A stretch of 64,000 bases of DNA, from the NCBI GenBank assembly GCA_039619475.1, contig CM077115.1, forward strand, positions 447,071,292-447,135,291, written 5' to 3'. The translations under genes and the position numbers were made by a program. The DNA comes from Icerya purchasi (taxonomy: Eukaryota > Arthropoda > Insecta > Hemiptera > Monophlebidae). A model generated the notes under the pieces. The model was not told the DNA's origin. It did no database searches and was given only the letters and a program-made list of their open reading frames with translations. Numbering within the stretch: position 1 is the stretch's first letter; each line of letters opens with the position of its first letter. This document shows positions 10,865 to 22,400 of this stretch, piece by piece.

Positions 10865-11605
10865 CAGACATGGACAAACTTTTTAAGGGCACGGCCCCAG
10901 ATAAAATTAAAAATTGAACAAAACAAAAATTTTTATAAGTGATCAAATTCATTTTTGATTTTTACATCGCACACAACTTATATTATTATATGCTACACAA
11001 TGGTAAAAAGCTTAGAAAAAAAAATTGATTATTCTTTAGTTGAGTACAGAGGTGTATGTGACAGATGAAACTGTGACTGAGCTTCTAGAAGTTGTTCATA
11101 ATCTGGTAAAAACTGAGATGATTCGCAGCAGTGAAGCTAAATGGTGGTCAGTCAGTCGGGGTTTCTAACGCTGTTTTTGCGAAGCTTCCTAGTAGAAAAC
11201 ACCTGTTCACAGATGTAGCAAAATGCAAACATGATAATTGCTCTTCTGGGTCTTAGGTTTGGGAAACTTGATTTTGACAAGGTCTTGTGGAACTCAATTT
11301 TGGAAACGTTGACAAATAGTTGCTTCAATTCAGTATTGCAACTCAATAAGTTCGAGCTGCAATTCTGGTTTGACTGATATATTCAAAATCCACATTAAAT
11401 GGCTTGCTAAAAATGTCCAGGTCCTGTTAACTTTGAAGTCTTATTTAAAACGCAATGAGAAAAGGAAACCGTTATTCTATTCTAGCTACGCAGAAAATAC
11501 ATTTTGTCCTATGTGTGTAGGGGTTATTCAAAACCTTGCCGTAGGCCGGATTGACTAGCTCGAAGGGCCGCACTTGGCCCGGGAGCCGTACTTTGCCCAT
11601 AACTG
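10865..11605 (-). mobile_element. hAT transposon remnant with 8-bp target duplication
   Basis: The ends are CAGACATGGACAAA... and the inverse of CAGTTATGGGCAAA..., the CAG-type termini of hAT elements. Both are followed by CGGCCC-rich subterminal sequence. The flanking 8-mers are ATCTACAC (10857-10864) and ATCTGCAC (11606-11613), one mismatch apart. On the minus strand the interior encodes a hAT C-terminal fragment. The element is 741 bp long and therefore internally deleted. Confidence 0.75.
11040..11346 (-). pseudogene. hAT transposase C-terminal (dimerisation) remnant
   Basis: The minus-strand frame reads FCYICEQVFSTRKLRKN, matching the hAT dimerisation region motif (xxYxCEQxFSxMKxxKN). 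A stop-broken continuation resembles the LTDxHLxxCLRI motif that follows in functional proteins. Only this C-terminal end remains inside the 741-bp element, so it is not functional. Confidence 0.6.
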
Positions 11606-11613
11606 ATCTGCAC

Positions 11614-14160
11614 CATAGTATTCTGATGCTACATACACACAGGGTGTTCCGTAAATATACTCAGTACGTGAAATACCGACAGAAAAAGAAAAAAAAACAA
11701 AAAAACCTCTATAGCAAACCGTAAAAATTTTTCTCTACATCATCTGTAATTTACAAACTGATCGGTAACATAATTGACAATAAGTATTCAAAAATGTACA
11801 AATGAGCTGTCATAAATTTTTTACCGAAGCGAAGCATGTTTCATCATTAATCGAACGGTACATGAGTACAGAATTCGATGAATAAGTGAATAGTTAAACG
11901 CATCATTTATGATGTAGCGAGAATCCGAATGCCTCTTCATCGCAAACATTGGTATTTAAACTATCTCATGTGTTCGTAATGTAGACCCCTCTATTCCTTT
12001 ACAACAACACAATTAATGTTGAAAGTTATCAAAGTGTTGCTGAATCGTTTTTATCTTTAACCTGAACAGAAAGAAGGGTTATTATTCGTTTCAAAATCAA
12101 AATTTCTATTTTAAAATATTCTCAGTTTATTGTTAAAATCGGTTAAATAAATTGGTTTAATTTACCTTGTACCTAAGAAAGTTTAATAACGTAAACTATT
12201 AAAAGATGAAATAATTTCTAAATGGGGGGAGGAGGAAAGTCGAGAAATACTAAAACACATTTCTCCATTACGTGATTGACTAAATGTTTGCGAAATTTGA
12301 AAAAAGCTATTTATTAGAAAAAATTAAAAGCAAAAAAGGTGTAACTATTGATGAAAAAATTGATCTACTTTTCTAGGACGATAATATTCTAAAGCATAAT
12401 GAAGAAGAAAGTAATAAAGAAAAAAAAAATTGAGAAAAGAACAAAAATTGAACGTTTATACTTCTCTTTAATCGCAGAATTAACTAAACTATTCAAATTG
12501 TGTTTTGAATAATCTAAGAAAAGTAATCAAGATAATCCAAGTCGGAACAATACTAGCGAGAAGAGACTGCTGAAATTTTATGAATTTCCACAATATTAAT
12601 TAGCGATAATAGTTTCAATTTTTATTCATGGTGATTTAACTCCAGCTTCCGTTTATTCAGAAAGTACATTCAGGGATGACAGATATATTCATTTAGAATT
12701 AATTTTCAGCGGTACTAATGCCATTTTTTTCGAAAAATATGTAGATTGTTTACATAGTCATTATGAACATATTTTAAAATAGAATAGGGCAAAAATAAAG
12801 TCAATGTGATGAACTGAATTTATTACAAAAATTTGTCAAATATACAAAGACTGTGCGCGGGTTGGTGAAAAAATGATGTAAACGAAAAATGGAAAAATTA
12901 TACGTGTCTAGACTAAATTACCGCTTACAGAAAAATTAGTGATCATCTGAGGGGAATTTAATAGTGTCCAATTTTGAATAGCAATATTATGGAAAGCCGA
13001 AAATTTTAAAATAATGAAAGTGGAACGGGGCTTGCTACAAAATTGTTCACAGAGAAGTTTTTCTACTTCAATTACAATTAAATAATATAATGTAAATAGT
13101 AAAAACGCAAATAAAAAATTCCACTAAAAGCTGTTTGTGAAGAATTTTTTTGTCATTCATCAGATTTAATATAGCTGCAAAATTCGGTTAACTACAAAAA
13201 AGGAGCTATTTCAAAATTAAAATAAACGTGCAACTGTACTGACTTTACAGCTTATTGCACCAATGGAATACCATTCTAGTGTTAATAGAGTATCGGTCGG
13301 TGGTCACAAATGGCTCATTTGATCTTTTGAAGTTTTTTTAAAAATGGCGATAACAAGGCGATTAATTAGACGACACTTCAAAATAACATAAATTGGGTGT
13401 CTGTGAATTTCTAACACAGCTTCTACATTAAACAAGAAATTAAGATTGAAATCTTGTACAGGTATCCGAGAAGGCAGAGCAGGTAAAAACAACTAGCAGC
13501 TGAAACTCAAGCCGTTCAATACAAGAATATACCTCAACGCTAAATCGAAAAGCTTTTCATGTTGCACTTTATATTCAAATTTAAATTGCCTCTTTTACCC
13601 AATTCCGTGTTGGCACAAAAATTGCCACACCCCAAAATTTTGTTGCGAGAAAAACACCTTTTTGTAAGCAATTTTTCAACGAAAGCAGATCTCTTTTGAC
13701 GGCTGATCATATGTCGGATGGAATAAATTTTAAACTTTCATCCTGTGTTAATAATTAAAAGAATAATTCATCCTAAAATGATAATAGTTGCCGGAGCATG
13801 ATGAGAAAAAGTTCAGTTCAAAGCCCGGTGATATTTTATTTATAATTTAGTGATGTTTCGTTTTCGTTATTTAGTTTTCATTACAGTTTAATAAGTTTTT
13901 GAACCGTTACGTTATTTATTTGTTTAAATGAATCTCCGATTACGTGTATGTAATATTGATATTAATATTTTCATAGTGACAAGAACGTAAATATTTATCT
14001 TTTTTTCCATTAAGTAAATAATATTTCAAAGTTGAAGTAAAAACAAAAAAAAAATCATATACATTATAATGTTTATAACGAATAAAAACACAAACACAAA
14101 CACATACATAAAAAATGAACATATTTATGGTTAAAAACTGCAACTACATAGTTTCGGATG
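11614..14160. other. AT-rich stretch with an unassigned degraded coding-like patch
   Basis: Most of this is featureless. Around 12540-12780 on the plus strand a frame with few stops contains FIHGDLTPASVYSE and GTNAIFFEKYVDCLHSHYEH, which looks more protein-like than the surroundings. I do not recognise a family. A short minus-strand frame at 13304-13492 also has no recognisable motif. Confidence 0.35.
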
Positions 14161-14169
14161 ACTTCTTCT

Positions 14170-15390
14170 TCTTCGATTGCCATACGCATATTTGCGCGTT
14201 GACCATCCTACTGGCGCTATACTAACACTACTTTAAATTTTTCGTTAAATTTTTCGCCGCTCCGCTACTCGCATAAGGTCACCAATAGCGTTTAGTCCTG
14301 TCCATTGCCGTACGTTCTTCAGCCAGGAAGTTCTCCTTCTTCCCCTTCCGCGGCGTCCATCAATTTTCCCTTCAATTATCAGCTTAATCGATTCGTATCT
14401 TTGACATGTAATAAAATGCCCAAAATATTCGATTTTCCTTTTCTTGATTGTCTGCGTCAAGTATCTTTTAACATCTGCCAGCTCCAATACTTTTTCATTG
14501 GTCATCTTCTGTGTCCAAGGAATTTTCAGAGATCTATGCAGCCACATTTCACATGCTTCCAGTTTTTTTAACGACTTTGTTGTCAATGTTGCTGCCTCCA
14601 CTCCATATAACAGAATACTATAGATGTAACATGTTGTCATTCTTTGACGTGCTTTTAAATTTAGCGAGCGATTTGTAAATAAATTTTTCATTTTCAAGAA
14701 AGTGGTCTTGGCGTATCCAATTCTTCCCTTAATTTCTATTTCGGGGTTCAGAGATTCGGTTATGTAGCATTCGCGATATTTCGATTTTTTGTCCATTGAT
14801 CTCGAGTACTGCATCCTTTGTATCCGTCTTGTTGATCAGTAACAATTTTAGTTTTCTTTACATTAATATTAAGCCCATATCTTGATCCAGCTTCGTTTAC
14901 TAATCTTACCAATTCCTGCAGATCCTCCATTGAATCTGATAAGAGAATCATCTGCATACCTCACATTGTTTAGCTTCCGTTCACTTTGATTCCTAATTTT
15001 GTATCCTCCAAAGCTTCACCAAATATTTCGTCCGCATATAGATGCATCCTTGCCTGATCCCTCGCAAAATTTCAATACTTTCTGTCTGCTTTCCAACCAC
15101 TAATATTCTTGTCTTCTGTTCCCAATATAAATTTTTAATTATTCTGCGGTCATAAGCCTTTTTCGCCTCGAGAATTTCTATGAGCTTTGTATGTTGCACT
15201 CTGTCGAAGGCCTTTTCATAATCCGGAAAGCAGAGGAAGACATCTTTTTGCTGATCTCTACATTTTTGTAGTAGTACGTGTTTACTGCTGTCAGTGCTTC
15301 TCGAGTACCTTGGTTTGAAGCCAAACTGAAATTCGCTTAGTTCTTTTTCGCATTTTCCTCTGATACGTCCATGAATGATTTTCAGAAAAA
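14170..15390 (-). mobile_element. LINE 3' half, degraded
   Basis: Reading the minus strand from 15390 downward, frames broken by indels give an RT finger/palm stretch (RGIRQGC near 15060) and the catalytic box VRYADDSLI near 14950. These are followed by LNINVKKTK, then a long open frame (14245-14814). That frame has GRIGYAKTTFLKMK, LLYGVEAATLTTKS, EMWLHRSLKIPW and LIIEGKIDGRRGRG, the usual order of the 3' part of this LINE family. It is the same family type as the copy at 3172-4133. The 5' part is absent and frameshifts show it is inactive. Confidence 0.75.
14245..14814 (-). pseudogene. LINE ORF2 C-terminal frame
   Basis: A 189-codon open frame covers the region after the RT palm. It contains a thumb-like GYAKTTFLKMKNLFTNRSL, the KLEACEMWLHRSL segment, KKRKIEYFGHF and the basic GRRGRGRRRTSWL tail. 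No start context is expected because it is an internal piece of a larger polyprotein. Upstream catalytic parts are out of frame at 14760-15199. Confidence 0.65.
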
Positions 15391-16125
15391 CTACGATGCA
15401 TAATAAATTTATGTATCTCGTAACCTTCCGAAACTAGTCGGCAGTTTTTAAATATAAATATGTTCATTTTTTATATGTGATTGCTTTTCGTTAACCATTC
15501 GTTATTAAGTTGTAAAACACATATAAGTTTGTTGTTAGTTTATTATGAAACATCGTATTACATTATAATGTTTTTATTTTGACATGGACTTATAATTGAG
15601 GATAGTTTCACAAAATTCGTACGCCACGCAAAACTGTTATCCTTATTTATATTTATTACGATAAATATTTTATTTAATTTCTGATTAACAGTTTGAGTTC
15701 GTGTTTTTACTACATTTAACGCACCATCCGAAAGACATATCCGTGTTACAATGTACTTCTGTACAAAAGATGTATACTGTTTTAATTTTTTCGTTTTGCT
15801 TTGTCTACATTTAGTATGTCGTTTTGACACTTATCATAATCAGGAACTTGTTTCATTGTCTTTTTAAACATCCGTAATCATAACAAAAACAAATTCCGTA
15901 ATTTAAAAAAAAAAAAAAAAATCCAGTTTTTAAGAGTAAATATTTCGCTACAAGCCACTACTATTGTTCGCAAGTAACTCCGCCATTTTTAAACCAACGT
16001 TTTAACTTATGAAAATTGCTTCACGGTGTGGCGGGTATCGGAAAATCATCAAAACATTAAAATCACCTCCGGTTAAGCAAATGATAATTATAAATAAAAA
16101 CTAGCGATATAATAAGGTCGTAAAT
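15391..16125. other. Non-coding stretch 3' of UTP18
   Basis: There is AT-rich sequence with a 19-base A run near 15904. It probably contains the UTP18 3' UTR near 16.1 kb. I see no other gene. Confidence 0.4.
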
Positions 16126-16467
16126 TCACTTGCACAAAATAACCCGAACGTGCAGAACAAAAAAGTCCTCGAATAAGATGCGCATTTCCTTTTGCACGAT
16201 GAAAAACAATTCGCACATTTGGGGCACTTTGGGCTTTTTACAGCGCGTGTTTTGTTTATTTTTGCGTTCGAACGTGTACTTGTGCAAGTAAATAAACGCC
16301 TTAAAGAAACTAATGAACTTTAATAAATACCGATAAAGATGAGCGACTGGGCCAGAACCAACGGTAACATAACCGGAAAGAGGGGAGAAGTCGAATAAAG
16401 TTGGACTTCGAATGGAAGCTGCGTTAACCGGAAAATTAATAAACGCGCTCATCGTTTCGACGTGTAT
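16126..16467 (-). CDS. UTP18: UTP18 exon 8 (last exon, with C-terminal extension)
   Basis: The acceptor is tatatag|ATA. The exon begins IHVETMSAFINFP, aligning residue for residue with human VHLPSCTVFSNFP, then FDFSPLSGYVTVGS and LYRY, where the human protein nearly ends. The frame stays open for about 60 more residues, basic and Phe-rich, to TAA at 16126. An internal donor-like CG|gtattt just after LYR could instead splice to an unseen terminal exon. Confidence 0.8.
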   Translation of the reverse strand: MHVETMSAFINFPVNAASIRSPTLFDFSPLSGYVTVGSGPVAHLYRYLLKFISFFKAFIYLHKYTFERKNKQNTRCKKPKVPQMCELFFIVQKEMRILFEDFFVLHVRVILCK

Positions 16468-19400
16468 CTATATAAAAATAATAAAATATTAATACGAATG
16501 AATTTTTTTTACTAATTTATTATTCGTAATACAGTTTACATCATGTTTGGGTAGTATACCTAAAAATGACTCACGTAACTCGATGCAAAAAACAAAAGCC
16601 AACTCAGACTATACATACATTATTTTAAGTTAACGTTAATTATGTCCACCAAACTGCAATTGTAATAAACACATAAACTGCAATTATAATAAACACATAA
16701 ACTGCAATTATAATAAACACATAAACTTCAATTATAATAAACACATAAACTGCAATTATAATAAACACATAAACTGCAATTATAATAAACACATAAACTG
16801 CAATTATAATAAACACATAAACTGCAATTATAATAAACACATAAACTGCAATTATAATAAACACATAAACAGAATGTTTATTCAAATTTGCAAAATTTAA
16901 AAAACGATAATAATAACGATGCTCATTACTCTACGAAACATGTCGGTCTTTTGGTTTTTTAAATTGTGTAAATTTCAGGAAACATTCTGTATATATGTGT
17001 ACGTGAACCTAACTAGGTTCCACTTTGTCGAGATGCAGTTAAGCTTAGTACGGTATACTAGAAAAAATTTCTAATCGATTGAGACCTCACGGAGCCTTCT
17101 AAGTACAAAAAACTCGCCGAGATATTTGCGTTTGAAGTTGAAATTTGACAAAAAAACATACTTTTGAGAAAAACGAGTTTAAAGTTTTGCATAGCAACCA
17201 GGCGACAGTCGAGGCGCATTCAGGTTTTTGGCCATAGAACACGAACACGAGCTCGGATTACATTGCGAGTTGCGGCATTGGATAGAGCAGTGGTGTTCGC
17301 TCTATCAGAAACGTTCAAAATCCCAAAATCAACATTTTTGACCTAACATCCGAAAAATCGCTCTGTATCACCGTAAATAATTTCGACAAAGTGGGACCTT
17401 GTTAAAATCACGTACACATAATATGTGTTTATTATAATTTTAATTTAATTTACATTATTTTATTTTTTAAGTTGACTCTGCCATTTACGAGAATAGTGAT
17501 TATTATTCGAGTGAGATTAATGTTTAATATTTGTTTGCTTCTTTTTTTTTTTTTTTTTTTTGACCGAGTGTGTAAAGACGACGTTCAAGTTATATCGAAC
17601 GTCATCGTTTATTAGAACGGCTATATTTACGTTATTATCGTAGCTAGAGACAATATTTTAAAACATAGATACCAATTTAACAGCATTCATAGCTCGTTTT
17701 GAGGCGGCCGCTAAAATTGCACCGGTACAATTAAATTTCAGTAAATCCACCGATGTACTTAGAGGTTGTAGAATTTTTTCGGGTTTCTGAACATTTGAAT
17801 TCAACGGGAGTTTATAAATCGAAACTGATCCAGATTCACAACCGGTAGCTAGTATATTATTCATCGGAGAGGCTGCTATACTCGAGCCAGACTGACAAGA
17901 ATCGTATATTTTGGTAACGCAAGAACGTGTAGCCATATCCCACTCGTAAAAGTCACCGGCCTCTAAAAAACAGAAATACGAAACGTTACTTTTTTATAAT
18001 CCTTAATAATACGATAATATAATAATAAACGAGGAGGAAAATTTCAGTGCCGAATTAAACATGTTATATCGACACTATGACCACTGTGCTACACGATTTC
18101 TCGATAATTTCAAACAATTCGGTAACAGAATGTGTAGACTACTGTGATATAAAATATATGGTTCCACGGCAAAAGTGTAAAAAACAAAAAAGCACGCACG
18201 GACAAAAACGCAAATCGATATAAAAATCCTCGAGTACTGAAAATATAATAATAAAAAACCTATTTCAAATAGTTTAAAAACTGACAAAAATAATACAGAA
18301 ACGAATCGATAAGAAAAAACACACGAACTAAATAAACACGAAATAAATCTGCCGCCAATCGTAAAAACACGTGTAAAAAATGGCAAAAAAAAATAAGTTG
18401 CAAAATTACAAAAATTATGTCAAACACTCTTGGCGTTGCAAGCAGAAAAATTTAAAAGTTCTAAATGAAATAAAGTAAGTCCCATACCCTTGACAGGGTA
18501 TCATGGATTGTGGAATTAGGCTCTTCGTAATGTACTAAGCCTAATGGATCTAAGGAGAATACCGGGGCCAGTTCCTTTCTACTTGGGATCCCCCTTTACT
18601 TTTCCAGATTTCTCTGGTACCTAATTATGTCAGGCTGAGTAAAAGTCTCGATAACCCATGAAACCTCTGATTTGGTAGCCAAGCACCTTAACCACTAGGC
18701 TAGTAAAAATTCTAAGCGTTGCTATTCGCAGTTTATTGACATTGTTGGTTATTTGTTTATCAAAAAAACGTCAAATCGGTTTAGAAAAAATACAAAGTAA
18801 ACAAAAGAAATAAAGATTGACACTTTATTATTTCGTATCGAAGTGATTACATAACCGATAACCGGTTTCTTCTTTTATCTTTCATCCCTGAATTCAGTAA
18901 TTATACTGCACTAACGAATAATTCACTAATATGTTTCAAGGTCAAGGTGGTGTGGATCTTCCTGAGTTAGTATGAACGCAACGCTATTTAGCGATCATGC
19001 TGGCCCCTTCCGATGTGGAGTCACTTTCCTTTTTATCCGTAATATGTCGTAAGCTCGTCGCCCGCAGTTGCCGTTTGAATAACGGATAATCAATCATTTT
19101 GCTTTTCTGGATGGGAATTGCGAGCACTGCTATGCAGTCGCAACCGTAGGCGAATAGCGATGTCTTGTCTCTTGCCTCATCGGGCACTGCATTGCAGTTG
19201 CGGTCATATTGTTCAAGAGGATCTTTTTGTGGGCACTGTCCAACAATCGCAGACATAGATAAAAATACTTTTTTTTTTTATGCTGGTCACAACACCGCGC
19301 ATTTAGTTTAAATAGATATAATATATTATAATCAGGTATAAAGGCTAACAAGACGTGAGAGCTTTCCTTTCCTTTAAGGTATCCTGTATATTTTTTCGTC

Positions 19401-22400
19401 CACACATTTATTTCCCTTCGGACTGCTAATTGCACAAGCTCTAGTACCGATCTTTTTTGACTCCCTTGCTATCTCTCCATAGTAGTTCTGGCCGTCTCCA
19501 TCTTCCCCGAATAACTTTCTTAGTGTCCTCAGTCTCATTTTGTCCTACGTTCTTCCTTCTTAATGGGTAATCGTCAGTAGCTGACAAGCCCAATAAAAAA
19601 GTAAAGAAAAAAAGTAATAGAAACGTTCGAAATTTAATTTAGAATTTATGCTCCATAAGATTTAAGAAAAAATTTATATTAGATCAGTTCGCAGAATCGT
19701 TTTTAACTCTACAAAATATTTATATTCTTTAAATTTACTAATCGTTTGATTAAACAACTAAAATACATCACATGACTTACAAAATATTTAAATGTTATAA
19801 AAACATAAAAAAAATTAAAATACATTAAATAAACAAAAAGTTACTCGCATCTTTCTATAAATAGGTTGTACTTTAGTCAGTAAAAATTATAACTTAAAAT
19901 GGAACATCCAATGCCAAACACTGAAATAAATTCAAAGCCGCTTTTTTAATGAAAAATGATAAATTCAACCATAAATTCAACCAACTATAGAAAACGATAG
20001 TTCTAAAATTAACTAAACGCATACCATTTAAAAATATTCTCAATAAATGCACCTTTTTGAGTTATTTCTGATCCATCGGACGTCAATTAAATATGTTAAC
20101 TCTCATTCAATTTTTATGATTCACATCTAATGTAATGAATATTTTCAGAAAATGTTACAAGATTATTCTTTCGATCTTTCTACAAAAGATAATTATTAAT
20201 GTGCTGGGAGTTACTTTCGTAGCTTGGAACTTTTTCGCACAATTTTCTCCAATTATCGTTATAGCCGCTACCTTCCATAACTTAAATGTACTTGATTTTG
20301 AATCAACTGAATGAAATAACTAGCATGGGAAATAAAAAATTCAAGCCATGAAGTAACTCCAAACCAGGATTGATGGGAGTATATTATTTTTTCATTTTTT
20401 TGGTAATATTATTATTTATTTATTTGCAGAAGTATTGGATTAGTGAGTTTTGAAAAATATTTAATGTTTTTTTTAATTTTAAGAGGGCCCCAATTATATT
20501 TTTGCCCCGGGCCTCCCAAGTTTATGTAGCGGGCCTGCCAATGACAACTGCTCTGAAATTTTCAGCAACAGATCAGAATATAGTTTAGAATCTGACGTAG
20601 CTTATCCATTAAATGATTCTGTATAAAATATTAAATTATAAATTATCTACTGTGATCCCGCTGCCGCACACTGACACTTCCAAAAATCTCGCGTGCGTTT
20701 GGTTTTTGCCCATAGTTTACGCGCTCAAAAAAAAAAAAGAAAAAAATAATTATAAATTGTGTAAATTTTCCTGTATTATAATTCTTTAAACTTTTATGTA
20801 TTTTAATTTTCATCATTTTATTTGAATTATTATTATCAGCGTAATGTAAGGACACTTCTGATTTCACGTCGTCAGGACGTTGCAAGCATTTTATGAACGA
20901 ACTTTTTTCGTTAGGCAGACTGAATACATCATATCCTTTCCGTGTTTAAAAATCATAAAAAATTTAATATTCTAAAAATAAATAAATTTTTTTACGGTTA
21001 AATTCCTTTAATTTAAAATGTAATTCCCTCGATGGTGATATTTTATTAAAAGGGGGGGTATGCCCAAGATTATGAAAATAAATAAAAAAAAAAAAAGACC
21101 TAATTTTTCTATAACTTTTATAACGTTTACACATTTCAATTTTTTTTTTTTTTTTTTGAAATTAGCTCATTCTTCGCTGTAGTTTTTTTTTTTTTTTTTT
21201 TCATTGCTTTATAAATAAAGTCTTTTAACAGTAGCCGGAAAAATCATGTGCTATATGTGCTATAAATTGTTATAAGTACAGAATTTTGAATGATCTTTCT
21301 AAATGTTTCCTCCCAATATCTCAAAAACATTGACTACATCAGTAATTACACAATTACCGATACGATATTTTTAGAATAAACTACATACATTACGAAACAC
21401 ATTAAAAAGAATTCTATTCGCAAGGTTGGCGCACACGTTCAGTTTCGAGTGTATTAAATATTTTGCAATACAGCTTTATGTTAGTATAAATTACAATATA
21501 TTTCGATATATCCTACTATTATATAAAATTTTAAAAAATCCTAAATAAAATAGCAACTTCGAAAAGAGAAAAAAAAATGAAAATACAGAAAATGATAAAT
21601 AATGATCAATCTAAAACATATCTGAGCAGCATAATGATATTATGGTATACATTTTACGATTCACAAAACCACATTTTCTCTCTCATTTATAAAGAACAGT
21701 AATAATTACCTCCGTGTGTATACATACGACGGCTGTCTTTACTAAACGACAACGACAACATACGATTATTCATCTTTACACTAGTAATCCATTCTTTGCC
21801 ACGAACGGTGTAAAAATGGATCATACCATCAAAATCACTGATCACGAAAAAATTTCCATCCGGGGACAAATAAAATTTCTATATAAAAAAAGAAAACAAC
21901 ATCGCTACTTAGTTAATTGAAAAAAAAAAAAGATAAAAAATATCGTAACATTTTAAATAACGTCATCGCTTAAAACAAAAATTACATTTTCTTCGGAGCA
22001 GATAACCGTCTAAAAATTAAATAAACTTACATAAATAATAAAATTTTATTTACCGATAAATTCAACTTTCCGGCTGCTTGATGTATCGGCATTCTAGACT
22101 CAACGCCAGTTTGCAGGTCATAGAAGTAGAAATAACGTTTTACAGGTGATGAAACAATAAACTGGTTTCCATCGGCTGTAAAATGAGCACACGTTATACG
22201 ATAATCTTCAAACCTGACATTATGAATTTTGCTATTTGAGTGACCATCTACCTGCAATATTATTTAATATTTAATAAAACGATGAACTTTTTAAAAATTA
22301 GATCCTCCTAATAGGCGGATCTGTTACTATTGCAAATAGCTTATTATCAAAATTGATCATTAGAGGTAAGTTTAAAGGTACACGAAATAAATACCTTTTT

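Noticed and set aside
16651..16866. Tandem repeats that could suggest a CRISPR array
   Set aside because: The copies are contiguous with no unique spacers and lie in a eukaryotic intron; the same holds for 57739-57913.
16640..16885. 81-codon ORF of repeated YVFIIIAV, like a membrane repeat protein
   Set aside because: It is a 24-bp minisatellite read in frame, lies between two UTP18 exons and has no gene context.
17270..17330. Possible tRNA gene (ggatagagcagtggtgttcg)
   Set aside because: Only an A-box-like string is present; no acceptor pairing or B box fits, and it lies inside a MITE.
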